Shown here piece after piece: positions 55,977 through 64,000 of a stretch of 64,000 nt of DNA. Source of the stretch: Lichenibacterium dinghuense. Its GTDB lineage: Bacteria > Pseudomonadota > Alphaproteobacteria > Rhizobiales > Beijerinckiaceae. The notes beneath the pieces were generated by a model, which did no database searches, had not been told where the DNA came from, and saw only the letters and a program-made list of their open reading frames with translations. The stretch is from positions 2,491,501 through 2,555,500 of the forward strand of contig NZ_JAJLMN010000001.1 in assembly GCF_021730615.1 (NCBI RefSeq), in the 5' to 3' direction. The position numbers and the translations under genes are program-made. Position 1 is the first letter of the stretch. Each line of letters opens with the position of its first letter.

Positions 55977-56780
55977 TTGCCGACCACCCCCGTCCCGACC
56001 GCCGACTCCGCGACGCTGGCGGTGACCGACGTCGCGGTCGAGGCGGGCGGCCGCCGCCTGCTCGGGCCGGTGACGCTCGGCTTCGCGCCCGGCGCCGTGC
56101 ACGGGATCATCGGCCACAACGGTTCGGGCAAGTCGACCCTGTTGAAGCTCCTCGCGCGCCAGATCGCGCCGACGGGCGGCGGCGTGGCGCTCGGCGGCGA
56201 GGCGCTGGGGCGGCTCGCGCCCCGCGCCTTCGCCCGGCGCGTCGCCTACCTGCCGCAGGCGCTGCCCGCCGGCACGGGGCTGACGGTGCGCGAGCTCGTC
56301 GAGCAGGGGCGCTACCCCTGGCACGGCGCCCTCGGCCGCGCCACGGGGGCGGACCGCGCCGCGGTGGCGGCGGCGCTGGAGGCGGCGGGCCTCGGCGGCG
56401 ACGCGGACCGCATGGCAGACGCGCTGTCGGGCGGCGAGCGCCAGCGCGCCTGGATCGCCATGCTGATCGCTCAGGGCGCGCGCAGCCTGCTGCTCGACGA
56501 GCCCACCGCGGCGCTCGACCCGGCCCACACGGTCGAGGTGATGGCGGTGCTGCGGCGCCTCGCCCACCGCGACGGCGCGGCGGTCGTCGTGGTGCTGCAC
56601 GACATCAACATGGCGGCGCGCTTCTGCGACCGGCTCGTGGCGCTGAAGCGCGGGCGCGTGCTGGCCGACGGTCCGCCGGCCGCCGTCGTCACGCCCGCCG
56701 TGCTCGAACGCATCTACGGCCTGCCCATGGCGGTGCTCCGGCGCGACGGCGCGGCCGCGCCCGTGGCGGTGCCGGCGTGA
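55977..56780 (+). CDS. fhuC: Ferric-siderophore ABC transporter ATP-binding protein
   Basis: 267 residues, beginning at TTG with GAGG 9 bp upstream. Walker A GHNGSGKSTLLK (about 46), Q-loop YLPQALP, ABC signature LSGGERQRAWIA, Walker B LLLDEPTAALD and the switch His in VLHDINMAARFCD. This is the FepC/FhuC subfamily that powers iron-siderophore import across the inner membrane. It is the first of four overlapping genes. The siderophore substrate cannot be deduced. Confidence 0.9.
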   Translation: MPTTPVPTADSATLAVTDVAVEAGGRRLLGPVTLGFAPGAVHGIIGHNGSGKSTLLKLLARQIAPTGGGVALGGEALGRLAPRAFARRVAYLPQALPAGTGLTVRELVEQGRYPWHGALGRATGADRAAVAAALEAAGLGGDADRMADALSGGERQRAWIAMLIAQGARSLLLDEPTAALDPAHTVEVMAVLRRLAHRDGAAVVVVLHDINMAARFCDRLVALKRGRVLADGPPAAVVTPAVLERIYGLPMAVLRRDGAAAPVAVPA

Positions 56781-57688
56781 GGGGAGCGGAGCTGACGCGC
56801 CGCGGCGCGCTGCTGTCGCTGGCCGCCGTGCTGGCCGGCCCTGCGTGGGCCGCCGCCGCCGCGCCGCCCGCGCCGCGCGTCGCTTCGCTCGACTGGACGC
56901 TGGCCTCGGCCTGCCTGTCGCTCGGGCTCGTCCCCGCCGGCGTCGCGGAAACGCGGGCCTATGGGCGCTGGGTGGTGGAGCCCGCGCTGCCGGCGGGCAC
57001 CGTCGAGCTCGGCGTGCGGGAAGCGCCGAGCCTCGAGGGGCTGGCGCAGCTCGCGCCCGACCTGATCCTCGTCAACGGCTTCCACGACGCCCTGCGGGCC
57101 CGGCTGGAGCGGATCGCGCCGACCCTGTCGATCGACATCTACGGCGACGGCCGTCGCCCGCTCGCGGCCGCCGAGGACGCGCTGCGCGCGCTCGGCCGGC
57201 GCTTCGGGCTGGATGCCGAGGCGGATGCCGTCGTCGGCGGCGTCGACGCCGGCTTCGCGCGGGCCCGCGCCGCGCTCGGGGCCGCGGCGCGGCCGCCGGT
57301 GCTGCCCTTCAACCTCGCCGACGGCCGCACCCTGCGCCTCTACGGGGCGGGCAGCCTCTACGCCGACGCGCTGGAGCGGATCGGCCTCGCCTCGGCCTGG
57401 GCGGGCACCACAAGCCCCTGGGGCACCGCGACGGCCGATTTCGCCGCGCTGGCGGCCGTGCCGGACGCCACGCTCGTGCTGGTCGAGCCCGTGCCGGCCG
57501 AGGCCGAGGCCGTGCTGACGGGCGGCGCGCTCTGGGCCGGCCTCGTCGCGGGGCGCCGTCTCGTGCGCCTGCCCGCGGTCTGGCCCTTCGGCGAGGCTTC
57601 CGCGGCGCTGCGCTTCGCCGCGCTGCTCGCGGCGGCGCTGACGCGCGGGGAGAGCAGCCGGGACGGGAGGAGCGCCGATGCGCGCTGA
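56777..57688 (+). CDS. fhuD: Periplasmic iron-siderophore-binding protein (FhuD-like)
   Basis: 303 residues from a GTG that overlaps the fhuC stop (GTGA). A TRRGALLSLAAVLAGPAWA leader has a twin-arginine-like pair and is cleaved near AAA. The body has the long-helix cluster B binding-protein layout: RVASLDWTLASACLSLGLVP, then LAPDLILVNGFHD and SAWAGTTSPWGTATADFAAL. It would deliver ferric hydroxamate-type or related siderophores to the permease. Confidence 0.87.
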   Translation: MRGAELTRRGALLSLAAVLAGPAWAAAAAPPAPRVASLDWTLASACLSLGLVPAGVAETRAYGRWVVEPALPAGTVELGVREAPSLEGLAQLAPDLILVNGFHDALRARLERIAPTLSIDIYGDGRRPLAAAEDALRALGRRFGLDAEADAVVGGVDAGFARARAALGAAARPPVLPFNLADGRTLRLYGAGSLYADALERIGLASAWAGTTSPWGTATADFAALAAVPDATLVLVEPVPAEAEAVLTGGALWAGLVAGRRLVRLPAVWPFGEASAALRFAALLAAALTRGESSRDGRSADAR

Positions 57689-59705
57689 AGCGGCGAGGCC
57701 TCCCTACCGCGCCGTCACGGCCGCCCTGCTGGCCGCGGCGCTCGCCGTCGCGCTGCTGATGCTCTGGCAACAACTGCCGCCGCCGCTGTGGCTTCCGGCG
57801 CTGCTCCATCCCGGGCCGGACGGCGTCGCCGCGCTGCTGTTCCGCGACGCCGCGCTGCCGCGCGTCGCCACCGCCTTCCTGGCGGGCGCGGGGCTCGCGC
57901 TGTCGGGCGTGGTCTGCCAGGCCGTGCTCGACAACCCGCTGGCGGCGCCTTCCACGCTCGGCGTGTCGGCCGGGGCGCAGCTCGCGCTGGCCGTCGCCGC
58001 CGTGGCGCTGCCCGCCGGTGTGCCCGGCCTCGGCCGCGAGGGCACGGCGGCGCTCGGCGCGCTGCTCGCCATGGGCTTCGTCGGGCTCGTCGCGGCGCGC
58101 CACCGCTTCTCGCCGGCCGCCGTGGTGCTGGCCGGGCTCGCGGTCGGGCTGCTCGCCGGGGCGCTCGGCGCCGCGCTGGAGCTGCTCGACCGCGAGGACG
58201 CCGCCGGGGTGTTCCTGTGGGGGGCGGGCTCGCTCGCCGGCGCCGGCCCCGCCACGGTGCTGTTCCTCTTGCCGCGCCTCCTCGTCCTGGCGCTCGCCGC
58301 GGGCCTGATGGCGCGGCCGCTCGCGGTGCTGACCTTGGGCGCCGGCTCGGCGCGCGCGCTCGGCGTGCCCGTGCTGCCGCTGCGGGCCGCGGCCCTCACC
58401 GTGGCGGCGCTGCTCGGCGCCACCGTCACGGCCTCGGTCGGCGTGATCGCCTTCGTGGAACTCCTGGCGCCGGCCCTGGCCCGCGCCGCCGGGGCGCGCC
58501 GCCTCGGGGCGCAGATGCTGCACGCGCCGCTGCTCGGCGGCGCCGTCCTGGTGCTGGTCGACGCCGCCGCGCGGGGCCTGGGCGACGGCCTGTCCGTGCC
58601 CTTCCCGGCGGGCGCCGCGGCGGCGCTGTTCGGGGCGCCGGCGCTGCTGATCCTCGCGCTGCGCCTTGAGACCGCGCCGTTCCGCGACGGCGCGGCCGGC
58701 GCCGCCCCCGCGGCGGCCCGCGCCCGCCGTGCGGCGGTGCCGCTCGCCGCCCTGGCGCTCGCCCTCGCCGTCGCCGTCGCGGCCGCGCTGGCCGTGGGCC
58801 GCACCGGCGCCGGCTGGGCCGTGCTGGGCTGGCCCGTGCCGGGGAACGGCGCGACCTGGGCGACCGTGCTCGACTGGCGCGCGCCGCGCACGCTGTCGGC
58901 CCTCGGCGCCGGCGCGCTGCTGGGCGCGGCCGGCGCGCTGCTCCAGCGCCTCACCGGCAACCCGCTGGTCAGCCCGGAAACGCTGGGCATCGGCGCCGGC
59001 GCCACGGCGGGCCTCGCCGCGGCGCTGCTGCTCGCCGCGGCCCCGAGCGCTCCCGCGCTCTTCGCCGCCGGCCTCTGCGGCGCCGGGCTGGCGATGCTCC
59101 TCGTCGGCGCGGCGTCGCTCCGCGGCGGCTTCGCGCCCGGGCGGCTGCTGCTCGTCGGCGTGTCGCTCGGCGCGGCCCTCCAATCGCTGCTGACCCTGGT
59201 GCTGGCGCTCGGCGACGCCCGCGCGGCGCGGCTGCTCGCCTTCGTGTCGGGCTCGACCTACGGGGCGAGCCCCGGCGGCGCCGCGGCGGCGCTGGCCCTG
59301 GCCGCGGCCCTGTGCCCGGCGGCGCTGCTGCTCGGCCGCGCGCTCGACATCCTGCCGCTCGGCGCGGGCGCGGCCCGCGCGCTCGGCCTGCACCTCGGCC
59401 TGACGCGCGGCCTCGTGGCCCTGCTCGCCGCCGCCATGACGGTGGGCGCGATCGAGACCGTCGGTCCCCTGAGCTTCGTCGGCCTCGTCGGGCCGCAGGT
59501 GGCCTCCCGGCTCGGCTGCCGCCGCGCCCGCGCCCACCTCTTCGGCTCGGCGCTGGTGGGGGCCGCCGCCATGGTGCTCGCCGACGCGCTCGGCCGCATC
59601 GTGGCGGCGCCCTTCGAGGTGCCGGCCGGCCTCGTCGCCGCCGTCGTCGGCGTGCCCTTCTTCGCGGCGCTGCTGCTGCGCCGTTCCTCCGCCGGAGACT
59701 GTTGA
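57678..59705 (+). CDS. fhuB: Fused ferric-siderophore permease (FhuB-like)
   Basis: 675 residues composed of two FecCD-like halves, each with 9-10 membrane helices: LPRVATAFLAGAGLALSGVV in the first and APRTLSALGAGALLGAAGAL in the second, each followed by NPLAAPSTLGVSAG or NPLVSPETLGIGAG. The EAA-type loop motifs and ETVGPLSFVGLVGPQVASRL are seen. The fused arrangement is that of FhuB. It overlaps fhuD by 11 bp. No TonB-dependent receptor is in the window. Confidence 0.92.
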   Translation: MRAEAARPPYRAVTAALLAAALAVALLMLWQQLPPPLWLPALLHPGPDGVAALLFRDAALPRVATAFLAGAGLALSGVVCQAVLDNPLAAPSTLGVSAGAQLALAVAAVALPAGVPGLGREGTAALGALLAMGFVGLVAARHRFSPAAVVLAGLAVGLLAGALGAALELLDREDAAGVFLWGAGSLAGAGPATVLFLLPRLLVLALAAGLMARPLAVLTLGAGSARALGVPVLPLRAAALTVAALLGATVTASVGVIAFVELLAPALARAAGARRLGAQMLHAPLLGGAVLVLVDAAARGLGDGLSVPFPAGAAAALFGAPALLILALRLETAPFRDGAAGAAPAAARARRAAVPLAALALALAVAVAAALAVGRTGAGWAVLGWPVPGNGATWATVLDWRAPRTLSALGAGALLGAAGALLQRLTGNPLVSPETLGIGAGATAGLAAALLLAAAPSAPALFAAGLCGAGLAMLLVGAASLRGGFAPGRLLLVGVSLGAALQSLLTLVLALGDARAARLLAFVSGSTYGASPGGAAAALALAAALCPAALLLGRALDILPLGAGAARALGLHLGLTRGLVALLAAAMTVGAIETVGPLSFVGLVGPQVASRLGCRRARAHLFGSALVGAAAMVLADALGRIVAAPFEVPAGLVAAVVGVPFFAALLLRRSSAGDC

Positions 59706-60436
59706 TGCTCGATCCCGTCCCGTCCGGGCCCGTCCTGCCCGCGGGCGCGCTCCGCACCACGGTGGTGTCGGTCGCCTCGCCGACGCCCGGCAGCCGGCGC
59801 ATCACCCTCGGCGGCGAGGCGCTGCGCGGCTTCGCGCTGCCGCGGGGCTGCTGGGGCCCCTATCTCAAGCTGCTGTTCCCGCGCCCGGACGGCTCGCTCG
59901 CCTGGCGCACCTACAGCGTCCGCGCCTTCGACCCCGAGAGCTGCGAGCTCGCCGTCGAGATCATGCTGCACGAGCCGCGCGGGATCGGGGCGAGCTGGGC
60001 CATGGCGGCCGGGCCCGGCGACGCGCTCGCGATCCTGGGCCCCGGCGTGATCCCGGTGCCGCCGGCGCCGGACTGGATCGTGCTGGCCGGCGACCGCACG
60101 GCGCTGCCCGCCATCGCCTACACGCTGGAGCAGCTCCCCGCCGCGACGCGCGGGCTGGCGCTCATCGCCGTCGAGGACGCGGCGGACCGCCAGGACCTCG
60201 CCGGGCCGCCGGGCGTCGAGGTGCGCTGGGTCGAGGGCGACCTCGCCGACGCCGTGCTGGGCGCGCCCTGGCCCTGCGAGGGGGACTGCGTGCTGTGGGC
60301 CGGCGCCGAGGCCGGCGCGGCGCGGCGCATCCGCGCCTACGCCCGCAAGCGCTGCGGCCTCGACGCGTGCCGCCGGCCGATCCTGAACTATTGGAAGCGC
60401 GGGCAGGCCGAGGGCAGCTTCGACTGCCAGCGGTGA
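59705..60436 (+). CDS. Siderophore-interacting protein (ferric-siderophore reductase)
   Basis: 243 residues. A FAD-binding barrel (YLKLLFPRPDGSLAWRTYSV, with RTYS for the flavin) is followed by an NADPH-binding half (WIVLAGDRTALPAIAYTLEQ, and ending with LDACRRPILNYWKRGQAEGS). This matches the ViuB/YqjH family that reduces ferric siderophores in the cytoplasm to free iron. The ATG lies inside the stop of fhuB (TGATG). Confidence 0.92.
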   Translation: MLDPVPSGPVLPAGALRTTVVSVASPTPGSRRITLGGEALRGFALPRGCWGPYLKLLFPRPDGSLAWRTYSVRAFDPESCELAVEIMLHEPRGIGASWAMAAGPGDALAILGPGVIPVPPAPDWIVLAGDRTALPAIAYTLEQLPAATRGLALIAVEDAADRQDLAGPPGVEVRWVEGDLADAVLGAPWPCEGDCVLWAGAEAGAARRIRAYARKRCGLDACRRPILNYWKRGQAEGSFDCQR

Positions 60437-60460
60437 GGCGGGCCTCCGATCGAGCCCGCC
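60437..60460. terminator. Bidirectional hairpin between the uptake operon and dctA
   Basis: GGCGGGC and GCCCGCC form a 7-bp perfect stem around a 10-nt loop, just after the SIP stop and just before the dctA stop. It could end transcription from both sides; no T-runs are present. Confidence 0.5.
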
Positions 60461-60466
60461 GGGCGG

Positions 60467-61831
60467 TCAGGCGCTCTGGGTGACGCCCGAGCCCTGGCTG
60501 ACGATGTCGAGGTCCGTCGGCTCGGCGGCGGGGTCGTTCAGCACGCGCGTGGCGCGGGCGAGGTCGAGGTCCCCCTCCCAGGCCGCCACCACGACGGTCG
60601 CGACGCAGTTGCCGACGAGGTTGCCGAGCGCGCGCGCCATGCCGATGAACCAGTCGACCGACAGCACCAGCACGAGGCCGATGACCGGGATGCCCGGCAC
60701 GGCGTTGAGCGTCGCGGCCAGGATCACGATCGCCGAGCCCGGGATGCCGTGCGCGCCCTTGGACGTGACGAGCGAGATGCCGAGCACGAGCAGCAGGTCG
60801 CCGACCGACAGCGGCGTGTTGGTGGCCTGCGCGATGAACACCACGGCCAGCGTCAGGTAGATCGAGAAGGCGTCCAGGTTGAAGGAATAGCCGGTCGGCA
60901 CCACGAGGCCCACGACCGACGGCTTCACGCCCATGAACTCCAGCTTGCGCATGATCTGGGGCAGCACGGCGTCCGACGAGGCCGTGCCGAGCACGATGGT
61001 GAGCTCCTCGCGCAGGTAGGCCAGGAACTTGAAGATGTTGACGCCCGCGAGCCGCATCACGCCGCCGAGGATGGCCAGCACGAACAGCGCGACCGCGGCG
61101 TAGTAGAGGGCCACGAGCGACAGGAGCTGCGTCAGCGAGCCGACGCCGTACTTGCCCACCGTGTAGGCCACGGCACCGAGCACGCCGAGCGGCGCGACCC
61201 GCACGATGAGCCCCATGGCCTTGAACAGGACGGAGGCCAGCGCGTCGATGCCGTCCGTCACCATCCTGCCCTGCTTCCCGCCGACGAGGGCGAGCGAGAT
61301 GCCGAAGATGATGGCGAAGAACAGCACCTGGAGCACGTCGTTGCGCGCCAGCGCGTCGAAGGACGTGGTCGGGATGATGTTGAGCAGGAACGCGGCGATG
61401 CCGGAGCCCTGGAGGTGCTTGGCGTTGTCCTGATAGGTCGCCAGCGCCTTGGGATCGAGGGTGGCCGTGTTGATGTTCATGCCGTGGCCCGGCCCGACCA
61501 CGAAGGCCAGCACGATGCCGAGGATCAATGCCACGGTCGTCATCACCTCGAAGTAGACCAGCGCCTTGACGCCGACCCGGCCGACCTTCCTGAGGTCGCC
61601 CGTCCCGGCGATGCCGTGCACCACGACGCAGAACACGATCGGCGCCACGATCATGCTGATGAGCTTCAGGAAGGCGTCGCTCAGCACCTTCAGACCCTGG
61701 GCGAAGTCCGGCGCGGCCATCCCCAGGATGATGCCGAGGATCAACCCGACCACCACCTGGAAGAACAGGGAGGTGTAGAAGGGTCTGGTGGCCTTGACGC
61801 CGGCCATGGCGGGAAGGGCAGAGCTGGTCAT
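60467..61831 (-). CDS. dctA: C4-dicarboxylate:cation symporter (DctA family)
   Basis: 454 residues, DAACS family. Conserved motifs include YTSLFFQVVVGLILGIILG, LKLISMIVAPIVFCVVVHGI, the Ser-rich loop GTASSDAVLPQIM, and NLDAFSIYLTLAVVFIAQAT. It imports succinate, fumarate and malate with protons or sodium. About eight to nine membrane helices are seen. No dctBD two-component genes are adjacent. Confidence 0.94.
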   Translation of the reverse strand: MTSSALPAMAGVKATRPFYTSLFFQVVVGLILGIILGMAAPDFAQGLKVLSDAFLKLISMIVAPIVFCVVVHGIAGTGDLRKVGRVGVKALVYFEVMTTVALILGIVLAFVVGPGHGMNINTATLDPKALATYQDNAKHLQGSGIAAFLLNIIPTTSFDALARNDVLQVLFFAIIFGISLALVGGKQGRMVTDGIDALASVLFKAMGLIVRVAPLGVLGAVAYTVGKYGVGSLTQLLSLVALYYAAVALFVLAILGGVMRLAGVNIFKFLAYLREELTIVLGTASSDAVLPQIMRKLEFMGVKPSVVGLVVPTGYSFNLDAFSIYLTLAVVFIAQATNTPLSVGDLLLVLGISLVTSKGAHGIPGSAIVILAATLNAVPGIPVIGLVLVLSVDWFIGMARALGNLVGNCVATVVVAAWEGDLDLARATRVLNDPAAEPTDLDIVSQGSGVTQSA

Positions 61832-62007
61832 CGTGTGGCTCCTCCGATGGGACCCGCGACCTCGTCGACGATGACGCGATCGATGGTGGGTGGAACGGCA
61901 TCCGAAGCGGGTCCCGCTGAGCGTTCGTGCAGGAAGGCCAGCAAAGGCCGTGCCTGCATGCAGCGTCGGGGGCCGCGCCGGACGCCGAGGTCCGGCCCCC
62001 GTCGGCT

Positions 62008-62478
62008 TCACCCCGCCCTCCCGCCCCGCACCGGCAGCGGCCCGTCGCGCTTCACCTCCTCCATCACGGCGTAGGTGCGCGTCTCCCTGACCCCGGGCAG
62101 GCCGACCAGCACGTCGCCGAGCAGGCGCCGGTAGGCCGCCATGTCGGCCACGCGTGCCTTGACGAGGTAGTCGAAGCCGCCCGCCACCATGTGGCATTCC
62201 AGGATCTCGGGCGTCAGCCGCACCGCGCGGGCGAAGGAGTCGAAGGCGTCCGAGGTCGTCTTGTCGAGCGACACCTCCACGAAGACCAGCAGCCCGAGCC
62301 CCAGGAGCTTCGGGTCGAGCCGCGCCCCGTAGCCGGTGATGACGCCGTCGCGCGTCAGCCGCCGCAGCCGCTCGCCCGTGGCGGTGGGCGACAGGCCGAG
62401 CCGCTCGGCGAGGTCGCTCGTGGTGATGCGGCCGTCGGCCTGCAGGATGTCGAGGATCTTGAGGTCGCTGCCGTCCAC
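62008..62478 (-). CDS. putR: Lrp/AsnC-family regulator, probable PutR
   Basis: 156 residues from a GTG 7 bp after GGAGG. An N-terminal winged HTH (LKILDILQADGRITTSDLAE, then RLGLSPTATGERLRRL) is followed by the RAM ligand-binding domain (VFVEVSLDKTTSDAFDSFAR, ECHMVAGGFDYLVKARVADM). It is divergent from putA and 165 bp away, as for PutR/BkdR-type activators of proline catabolism in alphaproteobacteria. Proline is the likely effector. Confidence 0.88.
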   Translation of the reverse strand: MDGSDLKILDILQADGRITTSDLAERLGLSPTATGERLRRLTRDGVITGYGARLDPKLLGLGLLVFVEVSLDKTTSDAFDSFARAVRLTPEILECHMVAGGFDYLVKARVADMAAYRRLLGDVLVGLPGVRETRTYAVMEEVKRDGPLPVRGGRAG

Positions 62479-62642
62479 CGCTGATCCTCCGCTGAATCGC
62501 GCTCTTCGCCGCCGAAGGCTCCGCCATTCCGCCTTTTCGACCGATGGAGACGCGGCGAAGCCGGTGATACGATGACGCATCGACGGGGGAAAGCCGGCCC
62601 CCGCGCGCGTTCCCCGTCCCGGCTTCCCGCGCGAGCCTCCCG

Positions 62643-64000
62643 ATGACCGTCCACGTCCCGGCTTCCCCCTTCGCGGCCTTCGCGCCCTCGGTGCGGCCCC
62701 AGGCGCCGCTGCGCGCCGCCATCACGGCCGCGGCGCGCCGGCCCGAGCCCGACTGCGTGGCGGCGCTGCTCGACGGCGCGACGCTGCCCCCCGCGCAGGC
62801 CGCCGAGGCCGCCCGGACGGCGCGCGCCCTCGTCACCGCGCTGCGCGCCAAGGCGAAGCGCGGCGGCGTCGAGGGGCTGATCCAGGAATACGACCTGTCG
62901 AGCCAGGAGGGCGTGGCGCTGATGTGCCTCGCGGAAGCGCTGCTGCGCATCCCCGACAGCGCCACGCGCGACGCGCTGATCCGCGACAAGATCGCGGGCG
63001 GCGACTGGCGCGCCCACCTCGGGCAGAGCCCGTCGCCCTTCGTCAACGCCGCCACCTGGGGCCTCGTCGTCACGGGCCGCCTCACGGCCACGACCAGCGA
63101 GGCGGGCCTCGGCGGCGCGCTGACGCGCCTCATCGCCAAGGGCGGCGAGCCGCTGATCCGCCGCGGCACCGACCTCGCCATGCGGATGATGGGCGAGCAG
63201 TTCGTCACCGGCCAGACCATCGCGGAGGCGCTGGCGAACAGCCGGGCGCTGGAGGCGCGCGGCTTCCGCTATTCCTACGACATGCTGGGCGAGGCCGCGA
63301 CCACGGCCGAGGACGCCGCGCGCTACCTCGCCGACTACGAGGGCGCCATCCGCGCCATCGGCGCGGCTTCGGCGGGCCGCGGACCCATCGAGGGGCCGGG
63401 CATCTCGATCAAGCTGTCGGCCCTGCATCCGCGCTACAGCCGCGCCAAGCGCGACCGCGCCATGGCGGAGCTGCTGCCGCGCGTGAAGGGCTTGGCCGCG
63501 CTCGCCCGCTCGTTCAACATCGGGCTCAACATCGACGCCGAAGAATCCGACCGGCTGGAGCTGTCGCTCGACCTGCTCGAGGCCCTGGCGCTCGATCCGG
63601 AGCTGAAGGGCTGGGACGGCCTCGGCTTCGTGCTGCAGGCCTACGGCAAGCGCTGCCCCACCGCGATCGACTTCGTCGTGGACCTCGCGCGCCGCGCCGG
63701 CCGCCGCATCATGGTGCGGCTGGTGAAGGGCGCCTACTGGGACTCCGAGATCAAGCGCGCCCAGGTGGACGGGCAGGCCGGCTTCCCGGTCTTCACCCGG
63801 AAGATCCACACGGACGTGAGCTACCTCGCCTGCGCGAGGAAACTGCTCGCCTCCTCCGACGCCGTGTTCCCGCAGTTCGCCACCCACAACGCGCAGACGC
63901 TGGGCGCGATCCTGGCCATGGCGGGCCCGGAGTTCCGACCCGGCGACTACGAGTTCCAGTGCCTGCACGGCATGGGCGAGCCGCTCTACGACGAGGTGGT
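62643..64000 (+). CDS. putA: Bifunctional proline dehydrogenase / glutamate-semialdehyde dehydrogenase PutA (5' part, runs off the window)
   Basis: The frame is open from MTVHVPASPF to the end of the window (452 complete codons). It starts directly with the arm and proline-dehydrogenase region: LIQEYDLSSQEGVALMCLAE, then RDKIAGGDWRAHLGQSPS, then the FAD-binding barrel with GISIKLSALHPRYSR, NIDAEESDRLELSLDLLE, LVKGAYWDSEIKRAQVDG and FPQFATHNAQT. The ribbon-helix-helix DNA-binding domain of enteric PutA is absent, so regulation is left to the adjacent putR. The aldehyde-dehydrogenase half lies beyond 64000. It is membrane-associated. Confidence 0.95.
   Translation, partial: MTVHVPASPFAAFAPSVRPQAPLRAAITAAARRPEPDCVAALLDGATLPPAQAAEAARTARALVTALRAKAKRGGVEGLIQEYDLSSQEGVALMCLAEALLRIPDSATRDALIRDKIAGGDWRAHLGQSPSPFVNAATWGLVVTGRLTATTSEAGLGGALTRLIAKGGEPLIRRGTDLAMRMMGEQFVTGQTIAEALANSRALEARGFRYSYDMLGEAATTAEDAARYLADYEGAIRAIGAASAGRGPIEGPGISIKLSALHPRYSRAKRDRAMAELLPRVKGLAALARSFNIGLNIDAEESDRLELSLDLLEALALDPELKGWDGLGFVLQAYGKRCPTAIDFVVDLARRAGRRIMVRLVKGAYWDSEIKRAQVDGQAGFPVFTRKIHTDVSYLACARKLLASSDAVFPQFATHNAQTLGAILAMAGPEFRPGDYEFQCLHGMGEPLYDEV

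Noticed and set aside
55977-60436. Uptake operon considered as part of the NRPS-PKS cluster (siderophore biosynthesis)
   Set aside because: It is 29 kb away, with core genes between, and the synthases show no chelating-group enzymes. No sequence evidence joins them.

Overview
The window is a 64 kb stretch of very GC-rich DNA from an alphaproteobacterium, most likely Hyphomicrobiales (Methylobacterium/Beijerinckiaceae-like). Supporting signs are a GapR/DUF2312 protein, a DUF1150 plus small heat-shock pair, an MbfA ferritin-transporter preceded by an Irr-type operator, squalene-hopene cyclase, a thrC-M16 peptidase-rimJ operon, a short PutA without a DNA-binding domain next to a putR-type regulator, and many RIME/BIME-like palindromes. 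The species cannot be fixed from the sequence alone.

Layout. 1-15 kb is mostly housekeeping: a secreted Asp-box protein, gapR, a PAS-PAS-XRE regulator, mbfA under a likely Irr box, cysK, a 2OG-Fe dioxygenase-pdxJ pair divergent from pdxA, two lone receiver proteins, a lipase, dsbB and several small proteins. 15.4-27.1 kb is one minus-strand biosynthetic operon: NRPS (C-A-PCP), NRPS (C-A-PCP), PKS (KS-AT-KR-ACP) and a free type II thioesterase, all joined by 4-8 bp overlaps. About 900 bp at the 3' ends of the two NRPS genes is over 99% identical. 27-36 kb holds a secreted pepsin-like protein, tRNA-Arg(ACG), squalene-hopene cyclase, a P450 whose 3' end overlaps mfd on the opposite strand, and mfd. 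36-41 kb holds hsp20/DUF1150, a DUF559 nuclease gene bracketed by inverted two-hairpin repeats, a 2-hydroxyacid dehydrogenase, an SH3 protein and a dipeptidase.

40.5-43.5 kb is an MmeI-like type IIG restriction-modification gene broken by one in-frame TAA inside an unusually AT-rich patch. 43.7-51 kb returns to core metabolism (rimJ, M16 peptidase, thrC, ALDH7, serC). 51.2-54.6 kb is a low-GC acquired island: a nuclease-like gene cut by two insertion sequences (IS5-type and IS630-type) that landed 8 bp apart. Removing both restores one 413-codon reading frame.

56-60.4 kb is a tightly overlapping ferric-siderophore uptake operon (ATPase, binding protein, fused double permease, siderophore-interacting reductase). 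The window ends with a dicarboxylate transporter, a putR-like Lrp regulator and the first 452 codons of putA, which runs off the edge.

The most notable items are the small NRPS-PKS operon with homogenised module ends and identical C-terminal tails, the DUF559 gene inside a RIME-like inverted repeat pair (with ORF-less pairs elsewhere in the window), and the two decayed defence-type genes.
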